From Kofleriaceae bacterium (GTDB lineage Bacteria > Myxococcota_A > Polyangia > Haliangiales > Haliangiaceae): a DNA stretch of 58,275 nt. Positions 17,901-26,059 of the stretch are shown here, in pieces; the stretch's first letter is position 1, and each line of letters starts with the position of its first letter. The position numbers were made by a program, and so were the translations under genes. The notes below the pieces were generated by a model. That model saw nothing but the letters and a program-made list of their open reading frames with translations, was not told the DNA's origin and did not search any database. The stretch spans positions 1 to 58,275 of the forward strand of contig JANXOP010000253.1 of assembly GCA_025357755.1 (NCBI GenBank). Direction: 5' to 3'.

Positions 17901-19575
17901 TGGTCGACCCGACGGCAATGGCGATGGGGGAAGCGGCTCCTGCACGACCACGCAGTGCTCGGCCGATCTGCACGACGTCACGGACTGCAACGGCAACGTG
18001 ATCAAGGCGTGTGACAACGGCCTCGGCTGTGCCAACGGCGCGTGCGTCGATGCGTGCGTCTCGGCCGCCGCGAACACCAGCTCGGTCGGCTGCGACTACT
18101 ACGCTGTCGATCCCGATTCCTACATCTCGACGAATGGCTCGTGCTTCGCGGTCTACGTCGCGAACACGTGGACCTCGCCGGTCTCGATCAACGTCGAGTA
18201 CAATGGCCAGCAGCTCCCGACCGATGGGTTCGCGCGGGTCCCGAGCGGGCAGGGCCAGACCCTCACATACACGCCGCTGATGGGCGGCATGTTGATGCCC
18301 AATCAGGTCGCGATCTTGTTCCTCAACTACAACGCGGATGGGGGCGGTGGCTTCAGCCTCAACACGCCGTGTCCGACCGGTATCACACCAGCGGTCACGA
18401 CGACCGACGCAGCGACCCACGGCACCACGCTCGGTCACGCGTTCCACATCACGACCTCGGCACCCGTCGTGGCGTACGACATCTTCCCGTACGGCGGTGG
18501 TAGCTCGGCGGTCACGAGCGCGACCCTGCTCTTGCCGACCTCGGTGTGGGACACGAACTACGTCGCGGTCGATGCGTACAAGCAGAGCACGATCGCGGGC
18601 CAACCTTTCATCGAGGTCGTCGCTCAAGAAGACAACACCACCATCCAGATCCGGCCGACCTCCGCGATCATCGGCGGCACGAATGTCATGGGCGCCGCGG
18701 CTGGTGCGAATGCGAGCTACACGCTGTCGAAGGGCCAGGTCATCCAGCTCACCCAGGACGCGGAGCTCAGTGGCAGCCCGATCACGTCCGACAAGCCGGT
18801 CGGCGTGTGGGGCGGAGCGAGCTGCATGAACATTCCGATCGATGTCGCCGCGTGCGATGCTGCGCATCAACAGATTCCGCCGGTCAAGGCGATGGGCAAT
18901 CGCTACGCGGCCGTGCGCTATCGCAATCGCTTCGCTGGTCAAGAGGAGAGCGTGCCGTGGCGCATCGTCGGTGGGGTCGATGGCACGACGCTCACGTTCA
19001 CGCCACCGCAAGCGGGTGCACCGACGACCTTGAGCCTCGGCCAGGTCGCGGAATTCACGGCACCGGGTCCGTTCACCGTGACGAGCCAGAGTCCGGATCA
19101 TCCCTTCTACATGTCGGCACACATGACCGGCTGCCAGATGGTGAACCCGAGCGAAGATGACTGCCGCGGCGACCCGGAGTTCGTGAACATCGTGCCGCCG
19201 GATCAATACCTCGCGTCGTACACGTTCTTCACGGATCCGACGTATCCGGAGACCGACCTCGTCCTCACGCGCGAGAAGTTGAACGGCGCCTACGCCGATG
19301 TCGTCCTCGATTGCGTCGGCACCGTCACCGGCTGGCAGCCGATCGATGCGTCCGATACCTTCGAGTACACGCGCGTCGATCTCGTGACCGGCAACTTCCA
19401 ATCGGTCGGCGCGTGCAACAACGGCCTCCACGTCGCGAGCAGTTCGCAACGGTTTGGCCTCGTCGTGTGGGGTTGGGGCAGCGCCGCGTCGGGCTTTTTC
19501 TCGACGCAAGCGGTGAGCTATGCGTATCCGGCGGGCGCGAGCATCAAGCCGATCAACAACGTCGTGATCGAATAG
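17851..19575 (+). CDS. IgGFc-binding-family lipoprotein
   Basis: 574 residues. The lipoprotein signal MMKSVMVLVILAAC puts the lipidated Cys at 14. A short Cys-rich segment (about 25-70; CTTTQCSADLHDVTDC, CDNGLGCANGAC) precedes a large beta-rich region to the C-terminus that matches the IgGFc_binding domain family (ASYTFFTDPTYPETDLVLTR; GGASCMNIP; FYMSAHMTGCQM). Such proteins are common on the surface of myxobacteria; the name comes from a distant animal domain and does not imply antibody binding here. The frame is open 63 bases further upstream, but only ATG 17851 gives a proper signal. It overlaps the YfhO-like gene by 50 bp in another frame, and its 3' end overlaps the convergent phosphoesterase gene by 23 bp. 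Confidence 0.83.
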   Translation: MMKSVMVLVILAACGPSGRPDGNGDGGSGSCTTTQCSADLHDVTDCNGNVIKACDNGLGCANGACVDACVSAAANTSSVGCDYYAVDPDSYISTNGSCFAVYVANTWTSPVSINVEYNGQQLPTDGFARVPSGQGQTLTYTPLMGGMLMPNQVAILFLNYNADGGGGFSLNTPCPTGITPAVTTTDAATHGTTLGHAFHITTSAPVVAYDIFPYGGGSSAVTSATLLLPTSVWDTNYVAVDAYKQSTIAGQPFIEVVAQEDNTTIQIRPTSAIIGGTNVMGAAAGANASYTLSKGQVIQLTQDAELSGSPITSDKPVGVWGGASCMNIPIDVAACDAAHQQIPPVKAMGNRYAAVRYRNRFAGQEESVPWRIVGGVDGTTLTFTPPQAGAPTTLSLGQVAEFTAPGPFTVTSQSPDHPFYMSAHMTGCQMVNPSEDDCRGDPEFVNIVPPDQYLASYTFFTDPTYPETDLVLTREKLNGAYADVVLDCVGTVTGWQPIDASDTFEYTRVDLVTGNFQSVGACNNGLHVASSSQRFGLVVWGWGSAASGFFSTQAVSYAYPAGASIKPINNVVIE

Positions 19576-21931
19576 CGAATCCGAGCACGATCAGCAGCCC
19601 GAATAGATCGGGTGTGGTCGCAGCGCACCCGATCGGTGCGGACACGTGTGGCAGCGGCGGTGCCGGCGATAGCACCCGGATGCTGCCATCGAAGCTCGCG
19701 ACGACGAGGTTCGCACCGGAGACCGCGAGACCGGCAAGCACCGGTGCACCGATCGCGGTTCGAAACAGCGGCGCGCCGGTCTTCAGATCGAGCGCGGCGA
19801 GCTCGCCCGAGGTATCGGCGATCCACACGCGATCCTCTGCGATGATCGGCGACGATTCGTAGCCTGCCTCGTTGGCGCCGCGATAGTGCGTGGCGCGGAT
19901 CGGGCTCGGTAGCGCCTGATGACGCCACAGCTCGGCGCCGGTCCTGGCATCGAGGGCGACGACATCGCGATAGAGCGTCGGCACGATCAGGATGCCCTGC
20001 GCGTATGCGGGCACGGCGATCGTGGCATTGCCCCACTCGAACCCTGCGGGATCGAGCGGCGCCCGCCACTTGAGCTCGCCGGTCGCGAGGTCGATCGCGG
20101 TGACCTGATCGGCGGCATTCACGACGTACACGGTGTGCTCCGCGATCACGGGCGTGGCGTTGATCGCGACGGTCTCCGCACCCTCGAGCTGCCACAGCGG
20201 TTGGCCGGTCGCGCGGTCCCACGCCTGGATGCCGCCGAACAAGCGGTTGAACGTGCCGACGACGATGCCCTCGCCGACCGCGACCGCGGCGAGCGACTGA
20301 CTGTTCTCGCCTTCCGGAACCGGATCGGTGTGCCAGCGCGGATGACCATCCGCCGCGTCGAGCACGGCAAAGCCACGTTGCTGGCCGATCATCACGTCGT
20401 CGCCCTCGGCGGTGATCGAAGCGAACGTCGCCTGGGCCTCGGGCGCGGTGTGCGGGCGCAGCTCGTAGGACCAGCGCTGGAGCCCCGTCGTCGCATCGAG
20501 GCCGACGACGACGCCGTCGATCTGCGGTACCGCGACGATGTTGCCGACGACGGCGACGCCGCCGCGGGTCTGGATCGGCAGCGCGGTGCGCCAGCGCACG
20601 GCCCCGGTCGCGAGCTCGATCGCGATCACGCCACCGCTGTCACCATCGCCGAGGTCGGTGACCGTCGCGAAGATCGTGTCGCCTGCGATCACGGGACGCG
20701 CCGACAAGAGATGACCACCGACCGGCGTGATCCAGCGCGTCGCGAGCGACGTGGTGAGCCCACCACCCGGGCCCGCAGGTGCAGCCAGGGGCTCGCACGC
20801 GTGGATCTCGGAGGTCGTGCCGTTGACCTCGACGCGGTGAGGACCCGGCGCGAGCACCGGCAGCTCGGCGCGCCAATCCCAGCCGCCGACCGAGCGCAGC
20901 GCGATCGGGGTGCCGCCATCGATCCGTGCGGTGACCGCAGATGTCGACGCAGCGATGACGAGCTCGCGCTGGATGCAGCGCGGCGCGAGCACCGAGGTGA
21001 TCGGATGATCGAGCGTGACGCGATGCTGCGAGTGCAGCTCGTCGTGATCGAGCGTGAAGATCCGATAGCCCGCGGGCGTGAAATCGAGGCCCCCCATGAG
21101 GAGCGGTTCGGTGTTGAATTCGAGGAGGCCACCTTCGTGATGGACGACGCGGTTCGAGTGCGCGTGCCCGGTGAGCACGTAGCCGACGTGATGCGCGGCG
21201 AGCACCGTGCGCACGTTCGCACTCGGCGGCGCGTGCGTGAGCGCGATGATCGGCGCCTTCGCGCGCGCGAGGTCACCGCGTAAGAACGTGAGGATCTGCG
21301 CCTCGTCGATCGCCATGTTCCACACTACGAAGTGGACGCCGGCGAGATCGAAGCTGTAGTTGTCGGGGCCCGCGCGCTTGGTCCACGCGACGCCACCGTC
21401 GTACCAATCGTGATTGCCGGGTACGGGGACCCACGGCACGCCGAGCAGCTCGGGCAGCGCTTGCTCGACCGCATCGAGCTCGGCCTCGGTGCCACCCTGC
21501 GTGACATCGCCGAGCACGCTGAAGAACGCAGGAGCACTCTCGGTGGCGTGACGGATCGCCATCGCGAGGTCCATCGCACCGTTCGAGGTTTGTGCCTCGG
21601 ACAGATGCGCATCGGACCCGACGACGAACTGCAGCGGCTGCGTCGCGGGGTGCGCGAGCCTGTGGACCACGAGCTCGGCGGGACCCGGCCAGGCCGCCCA
21701 CACCGGCCCGGGCACGTAGCCTTCGGGCACGCGAACCCACACGACGCCCTTGGTGGATCCGACCTCGAGACTGAAGGCGCCGGTCGCATCGGTCTCGCCG
21801 AACACCGCGCCGCCGAACGCGACCACGGCATGTGAGATCGGATGATTCGCGTCGTCGTGAACGTGACCGTGGAGGACCTCGGCGCGCGCGGATGCGCTGG
21901 CGATCACGAGTGCTATGGCCCAGAGACGCAG
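19553..21931 (-). CDS. exported metallophosphoesterase fused to a PQQ-type beta-propeller, MYXO-CTERM-like tail, CTG start
   Basis: 792 residues from CTG. The order is: signal peptide (MRLWAIALVIASASARA), a small carboxypeptidase-regulatory-like domain (about 25-90), then a calcineurin-type phosphoesterase (about 100-300) with metal ligands in GSDAHLSE, LGDVTQGG, PGNHDWYDGG, LTHAP and TGHAHSN. A PQQ/PQQ-like propeller follows (about 385-755; repeats such as LDATTGLQRWSYEL and LDLKTGAPLFRTAIG). The end has the GC-helix-Arg form of a MYXO-CTERM sorting tail (IGCAATTPDLFGLLIVLGFA, then RSRR). A GTG at 21907 would cut the signal peptide in half. CTG at 21931 restores it and lies six bases after a TAGAAT box. 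Likely a cell-surface phosphatase; the substrate is unknown. Confidence 0.86.
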   Translation of the reverse strand: MRLWAIALVIASASARAEVLHGHVHDDANHPISHAVVAFGGAVFGETDATGAFSLEVGSTKGVVWVRVPEGYVPGPVWAAWPGPAELVVHRLAHPATQPLQFVVGSDAHLSEAQTSNGAMDLAMAIRHATESAPAFFSVLGDVTQGGTEAELDAVEQALPELLGVPWVPVPGNHDWYDGGVAWTKRAGPDNYSFDLAGVHFVVWNMAIDEAQILTFLRGDLARAKAPIIALTHAPPSANVRTVLAAHHVGYVLTGHAHSNRVVHHEGGLLEFNTEPLLMGGLDFTPAGYRIFTLDHDELHSQHRVTLDHPITSVLAPRCIQRELVIAASTSAVTARIDGGTPIALRSVGGWDWRAELPVLAPGPHRVEVNGTTSEIHACEPLAAPAGPGGGLTTSLATRWITPVGGHLLSARPVIAGDTIFATVTDLGDGDSGGVIAIELATGAVRWRTALPIQTRGGVAVVGNIVAVPQIDGVVVGLDATTGLQRWSYELRPHTAPEAQATFASITAEGDDVMIGQQRGFAVLDAADGHPRWHTDPVPEGENSQSLAAVAVGEGIVVGTFNRLFGGIQAWDRATGQPLWQLEGAETVAINATPVIAEHTVYVVNAADQVTAIDLATGELKWRAPLDPAGFEWGNATIAVPAYAQGILIVPTLYRDVVALDARTGAELWRHQALPSPIRATHYRGANEAGYESSPIIAEDRVWIADTSGELAALDLKTGAPLFRTAIGAPVLAGLAVSGANLVVASFDGSIRVLSPAPPLPHVSAPIGCAATTPDLFGLLIVLGFAIRSRRC

Positions 21932-21937
21932 GCACCG

Positions 21938-21943
21938 ATTCTA
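21938..21943 (-). promoter_or_regulatory. -10-like TAGAAT, leaderless spacing to a CTG start
   Basis: Minus-strand TAGAAT, then CGGTGC, then CTG (21931-21929). The methyltransferase gene has the same arrangement with GTG (TAGCGT-CGGTGC-GTG). Confidence 0.5.
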
Positions 21944-21959
21944 GTGGCATGATGCCGGT

Positions 21960-22427
21960 GTGACCAAGCGGTTCCAGTCGATCGCAGCGGATGTCGTCCT
22001 CGGTGAGGGCGCCACGGTGCACGAATTCGTCAATCTCTACGGCTGCACGATCGGCGCGTACACGCGCGTCGGTGCGTTCGTCGAGATCCAGCGCGACGCG
22101 ACGATCGGCGCCCACTGCAAGATCTCGACGCACTCGTTCATCTGCTCCGGCGTCCACATCGCCGATCGCGTGTTCGTCGGCCATGGCGTCACGTTCGTGA
22201 ACGACAAGCAACCGCGCGCGTGTAATCCCGATGGCTCGCCGAAGGGCCCCGAGGATTGGCGGCTCGAGGCGACGTTCGTCGAAGAAGATGCCTCGATCGG
22301 TTCGGGCGCCACGATCCTGTGCGGGGTGCGGATCGGCAAGGGCGCGATGGTCGGCGCGGGTGCGGTGGTCACCAAAGATGTCGCCCCGGGCGTGACCGTC
22401 GTCGGCAATCCGGCCCAGCCGCTGTGA
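21960..22427 (+). CDS. WbpD/WlbB-like N-acetyltransferase (left-handed beta-helix)
   Basis: 155 residues built of hexapeptide repeats (VVLGEGATVHEFVNLYG, IGAYTRVGAFVEIQRDATIG, IGSGATILCGVRIGKGAMVG), with the family's end VTKDVAPGVTVVGNP. It resembles the enzymes that acetylate the 3-amino group of UDP-3-amino-glucuronate sugars (WbpD in Pseudomonas, WlbB in Bordetella). The start is GTG, 28 bp from the divergent phosphoesterase start. Its stop overlaps the next gene's GTG (GTGA). With the dehydrogenase and aminotransferase genes at 23887-26012 it makes a likely three-step amino-sugar pathway. Confidence 0.85.
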   Translation: MTKRFQSIAADVVLGEGATVHEFVNLYGCTIGAYTRVGAFVEIQRDATIGAHCKISTHSFICSGVHIADRVFVGHGVTFVNDKQPRACNPDGSPKGPEDWRLEATFVEEDASIGSGATILCGVRIGKGAMVGAGAVVTKDVAPGVTVVGNPAQPL

Positions 22428-23131
22428 AGCTCTCGATCGTCGTGCCGGCCTTCAACGAGGCCGCGTCGATCGAACAGACGATCGCCGATGCGTTCGAGAT
22501 CGGCGCGCGCGTCGCGAGCGAGCTCGAGGTGATCGTGTGCAACGACGGATCGAGAGATGCGACCGGTGCGCTCGCTCGCGCCGCGGGTGCCCGTGTGCTC
22601 GATCGCGTGGTCAATCGTGGCATCGAGGCGGCGATGCGCACGCTCTACGCGAATGCGCGCCACGAGTGGGTGTTCCTGATGTCGGCCGACCGGCAGTGGC
22701 CGATGACCGCTCTCGAGCCGATGGCGGCGGCGGCCGAGCACGCCGACTTCGTGATCGGCGTGCGCGCCAACAAGCGTGAGATCTATACCCGGTATCGCCG
22801 CGTCGTCTCGTGGGGCTACGAGCGGATCGTGCGTGGCCTCGGCGCACCGGGTGGTGATCCAGGCTCGATCAAGCTGGCGCGCCGCGAGCTCCTTCATGTC
22901 GCGGTCGCCGCGCGCGGTGTGTTCGCCGAAGGCGAGCGCGTGATCCGCGCCGCGCGTGGAGGCGCGCGGGTCGTCGAAGTGCCGGTCGACTTCCAGCGCC
23001 GCGGCGCGGGCCAGGCGACCGGTGCGCGCCGCGATGTGGTCGCTCGCGCGCTCTTCGATGCGGCGCGGGTCGCGAGCTCGCTCGCCCTCGGCTGGCCGCG
23101 ACCCGAGCTGCCCGCGGCCGACATTTCCTGA
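22424..23131 (+). CDS. family 2 glycosyltransferase
   Basis: 235 residues. The GT2 fold starts at once (VKLSIVVPAFNEAASIEQT), with VIVCNDGSRDAT for nucleotide binding and a SADRQWP segment where family members carry the metal-binding DxD. It resembles dolichol-phosphate-mannose-synthase-like enzymes in size but has no membrane helix, so it is cytosolic or peripheral. It probably adds the sugar made by the neighbouring enzymes to a lipid carrier or glycan. The start GTG overlaps the acetyltransferase stop (GTGA). The stop codon abuts the stop of the convergent methyltransferase. Confidence 0.87.
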   Translation: MKLSIVVPAFNEAASIEQTIADAFEIGARVASELEVIVCNDGSRDATGALARAAGARVLDRVVNRGIEAAMRTLYANARHEWVFLMSADRQWPMTALEPMAAAAEHADFVIGVRANKREIYTRYRRVVSWGYERIVRGLGAPGGDPGSIKLARRELLHVAVAARGVFAEGERVIRAARGGARVVEVPVDFQRRGAGQATGARRDVVARALFDAARVASSLALGWPRPELPAADIS

Positions 23132-23830
23132 CTACCCGCCGACGACGAACCAGTCGCCGTCGATCATGGTCGCGTGACCTTCGAGCAAATGCTCGAGCGG
23201 TGCGGCGCTCGGAAAGAAGTGCAAGTGGTAGTCGACGGTGTAGCGGTAGTAGCGCTGGCGCGGCACTACGACGATCACGCGCTTGGCGACCCGACGGAGC
23301 TCGCGCACCGCCGCGTAGAGATCGGGAACGTGCTCGAGGACATGCGAGCACACGACCGTATCGAACGCCCCATCCGCGAACGGCAGGGCAGGCAGGCTCG
23401 CGAGGGCGACCGTGCAACCCGCGCGCTCGCGGGTCGCGGCCGCCGAGCCGAGCGTGACCTCGACCGCGGTGGTGGCGCGACCGAGTGCCGCAGCCACCGC
23501 ACCGTTGCCGCTGCCGACCTCGAGCACGCGTCCGCGCGCAGCGGCGCAGATCGCGGCGAGCTGGCCCGGCGTCGTATCGGTATCGCGGTAGCGCCCACCA
23601 CCGGCCTCGAGGGCGGCGTACGCCTCGGCAAACTCGCGCGGCGACATCGCGAACGCGCGTTGTTTGAAGTCGAGGTCGAAGCCCGGGCCGTGGAACTTCG
23701 TCGCCATCCAGCGATTGAACGGGCGCCATTCACGGACGACCGGCGGCAGGTAGTCGTCGAGCAGCCGGCGCACCACGGTCGTGACCCGGCGGTCCCTGAG
23801 CCGCTTGTCTAGCCGGTCACGCAGGCCCAC
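23132..23830 (-). CDS. SAM-dependent class I methyltransferase
   Basis: 232 residues. SAM motif I is VLEVGSGNGAVAAAL (about residues 101-115), with motif II/III-like LPFADGAFDTVVCSHVLEHV. N-terminal helices rich in Arg precede the domain. It belongs to the Methyltransf_11 type that acts on small molecules or glycans. It lies on the opposite strand inside the amino-sugar cluster, so it has its own promoter: TAGCGT ends six bases before the GTG start. It may O- or N-methylate the sugar or glycan, but the substrate cannot be read from the sequence. Confidence 0.83.
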   Translation of the reverse strand: MGLRDRLDKRLRDRRVTTVVRRLLDDYLPPVVREWRPFNRWMATKFHGPGFDLDFKQRAFAMSPREFAEAYAALEAGGGRYRDTDTTPGQLAAICAAARGRVLEVGSGNGAVAAALGRATTAVEVTLGSAAATRERAGCTVALASLPALPFADGAFDTVVCSHVLEHVPDLYAAVRELRRVAKRVIVVVPRQRYYRYTVDYHLHFFPSAAPLEHLLEGHATMIDGDWFVVGG

Positions 23831-23836
23831 GCACCG

Positions 23837-23842
23837 ACGCTA
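23837..23842 (-). promoter_or_regulatory. -10-like TAGCGT before the methyltransferase gene
   Basis: Minus-strand TAGCGT, then CGGTGC, then GTG 23830. No Shine-Dalgarno site is present. Confidence 0.45.
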
Positions 23843-23886
23843 CCACCCTTGACGCACCCTATCTGCCATGTGACGGTTCGCGAGAC

Positions 23887-24909
23887 GTGAGTCTTCGCAT
23901 TGGTGTGATCGGCTTCGGCTATTGGGGCCCCAACCTGGTTCGCAACTTCGCAGCTGGCGCGCGCACGACCGTGGTCTCGATCGCGGATGCGAATCCGGCG
24001 CGCCAACAGCTCGCACAGGCCACGTACCCGCATCTCCGCGTGGTCGGCGATGCCGCTGCGTTGATCGCGGATCCCGAGGTCGACGCGGTCGTGATCGCGA
24101 CGCCGATCTTCACGCACTACGAGCTCGCGAAGCGTGCGCTCGAGGCGGGCAAGCACGTGCTCGTCGAGAAGCCGCTCGCGCCGAGCGTCGCGCAAGCAGA
24201 AGAGCTCGCGGAGCTTGCCGAGCGCCAGCGCCGCGTGCTGATGGTCGATCATACGTTCGTGTACACCGGCGCGGTGAAGAAGATCCGCGACCTCGTCTCG
24301 TCGGGCGAGCTCGGTCGCGTACTGTATTTCGATTCGGTCCGGATCAACCTCGGGTTGTTCCAACCCGACTTCAACGTGATCTGGGATCTCGCGCCGCACG
24401 ACCTCACGATCATGGACTACGTGCTGTCGCAGACGCTCGGCGTGCAGGCCACGTGGGTCTCCGCGATCGGCGCCTCGCACTACGGTCGCCACGAAAACCT
24501 CGCGTACCTCACGGTCGGGTTCGCGGACCAGTTGATCGCCCACGTTCACGTCAACTGGGTCGCGCCGGTCAAGACCCGCCGCACGATCATCGCGGGCTCG
24601 AAGAAGATGGTCGTGTGGGACGACACCTCGCCGGTCGAGCCGGTCAAGGTCTACGAGAGCTCCGTCGACGTCCAGCACATCGCGAAGGAAGCGGCGTACG
24701 AGCTCAACGTGCAGTACCGATCCGGCGATATCTACTCGCCAAAGCTCGACGGTAAGGAGGCGCTCGCAGTGATGAGCCAGACCTTTGCAGCGGCGTGCCT
24801 CGACGGTGCGCCATCGCCTTCGGATGCCACGGTCGGCGTGCGGATCGTGCGGATGCTCGAGGCCATGCAGCGCTCGCTCGAGCATGCGGGTCAGCGAGTC
24901 GTGCTGTGA
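23887..24909 (+). CDS. Gfo/Idh/MocA-family sugar dehydrogenase (WbpB/WlbA-like)
   Basis: 340 residues. Rossmann NAD site GVIGFGYWGPNLVRNF (about 6-21), then the family's catalytic EKP in HVLVEKPLAPS and the C-terminal substrate domain with NVIWDLAPHDLTIMDYVL. It probably oxidises C3 of a nucleotide sugar so that the next enzyme can aminate it. The start is GTG. Its stop overlaps the aminotransferase start (GTGA), so the two are coupled. The order (dehydrogenase, aminotransferase) and the nearby acetyltransferase fit UDP-3-acetamido-glucuronate synthesis. The UDP-GlcNAc 6-dehydrogenase that would feed this route is not in the window. Confidence 0.87.
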   Translation: MSLRIGVIGFGYWGPNLVRNFAAGARTTVVSIADANPARQQLAQATYPHLRVVGDAAALIADPEVDAVVIATPIFTHYELAKRALEAGKHVLVEKPLAPSVAQAEELAELAERQRRVLMVDHTFVYTGAVKKIRDLVSSGELGRVLYFDSVRINLGLFQPDFNVIWDLAPHDLTIMDYVLSQTLGVQATWVSAIGASHYGRHENLAYLTVGFADQLIAHVHVNWVAPVKTRRTIIAGSKKMVVWDDTSPVEPVKVYESSVDVQHIAKEAAYELNVQYRSGDIYSPKLDGKEALAVMSQTFAAACLDGAPSPSDATVGVRIVRMLEAMQRSLEHAGQRVVL

Positions 24910-26012
24910 AGGTACCGTTCGTCGATCTGGTCGCGGGGGCCAAGCCGGAGCGCGAGGCGTACCTCGCCGCGTTCGCGCAGGTCCTCGATTCCGGTGCGTT
25001 CGTCGGCGGGCCACAGGTCGCCGAGTTCGAGGCGGCGTTCGCGGCGTTCTGCGGTGCGAAGCACGGCATCGCGGTCAACAACGGCACCGATGCCCTGCTG
25101 CTCGCCTTGCGCGCGCTCGGCGTCGGCCCCGGCGATGAAGTGATCACGGCAGCGAACTCGTTCTTCGCGACGGCCGAGGCGATCAGCCATGCCGGCGCGA
25201 AGCCCGTGCTGGCCGATGTCGAGGCCTCCACGCTGCTGCTCGATCTAGACGACGCCGCGAGGCGCGTCACCGCGAAGACCAGGGCGATCATCCCGGTACA
25301 TCTGTTCGGGCAGCTCGCCGACATGCCGCGCGTGCGCGACTTCGCGACCGAGCGCGGGCTGCGGGTGCTCGAAGATTCCGCGCAAGCCCACGGCGCGACC
25401 CGCGGCGGCGATCGTGCCGGGGCCACGGGCGATGCGGCGGCGTTCAGCTTCTATCCGACGAAGAACCTCGGCGCGATCGGTGAGGGTGGCGCGGTCACCA
25501 CGAATGATCCAGCGGTCGCCGAACGCGTGAAGCGGCTGCGCGATCACGGCCAGGCAGGACGGCACGATCACGTCGACATCGCCTACAATGCGCGGCTCGA
25601 TTCGGTCCAGTGCGCGTGCCTCACGATCTCGCTCGGCCGGCTTGCCACCGCGAACGAAGCGCGCCGCATGCTCGCGCAACGCTATCGCGCCAGGCTCGGC
25701 AATGCCGTTCGGTTCGTCACCGAGGCGCAGGCGAGCGTGCCCGTGTATCACTTGATGGTCGTGCGCGTTGCTGCGGAGAAGCGCGATGCGATTCGCGACG
25801 CGCTCGCTCGGGCTGGCGTCGCGACCGCGATTCATTACCCGAGGCCCATCCATCTGCAGCGCGCCTACGCACACCTCGGGCAGGGACCGGGCTCGTGTCC
25901 CGTCGCTGAACGCGCGGCTGGCGAGATGATCTCGTTGCCGATGTTTCCGGATCTCTCAGTCGCAGCGGTCGATTACGTCTGCGATCAGCTGCTCGTCGCA
26001 CTGCGCGGCTGA
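24906..26012 (+). CDS. DegT/DnrJ/EryC1/StrS sugar aminotransferase (WbpE-like)
   Basis: 368 residues. A PLP enzyme that aminates keto-sugar nucleotides. The family start VPFVDLVAGAKPEREAYLAA and the PLP lysine in FSFYPTKNLGAIGEGG are clear, with HLFGQLADM and YNARLDSVQCACL typical of the group. The start GTG lies in a GTGA overlap with the dehydrogenase gene; the open frame further upstream is inside that gene. It is expected to act on the 3-keto sugar made by the upstream enzyme, giving the substrate of the acetyltransferase at 21960. Confidence 0.9.
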   Translation: MKVPFVDLVAGAKPEREAYLAAFAQVLDSGAFVGGPQVAEFEAAFAAFCGAKHGIAVNNGTDALLLALRALGVGPGDEVITAANSFFATAEAISHAGAKPVLADVEASTLLLDLDDAARRVTAKTRAIIPVHLFGQLADMPRVRDFATERGLRVLEDSAQAHGATRGGDRAGATGDAAAFSFYPTKNLGAIGEGGAVTTNDPAVAERVKRLRDHGQAGRHDHVDIAYNARLDSVQCACLTISLGRLATANEARRMLAQRYRARLGNAVRFVTEAQASVPVYHLMVVRVAAEKRDAIRDALARAGVATAIHYPRPIHLQRAYAHLGQGPGSCPVAERAAGEMISLPMFPDLSVAAVDYVCDQLLVALRG

Positions 26013-26044
26013 ACTTCGTTTGTTGGTATCGCGCGTGCAGCGCG

Positions 26045-26050
26045 TAGCAT
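26045..26050 (+). promoter_or_regulatory. -10-like TAGCAT before ndh
   Basis: TAGCAT ends three bases before ATG 26054 and nine before ATG 26060. The usual gap in this window is 5-10, which favours 26060 as the start. Confidence 0.45.
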
Positions 26051-26059
26051 CGAATGGAA

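Noticed and set aside
17851..19575. Antibody (IgG Fc) binding function
   Set aside because: The family name comes from a distant animal domain. Nothing in the sequence or habitat supports antibody binding.
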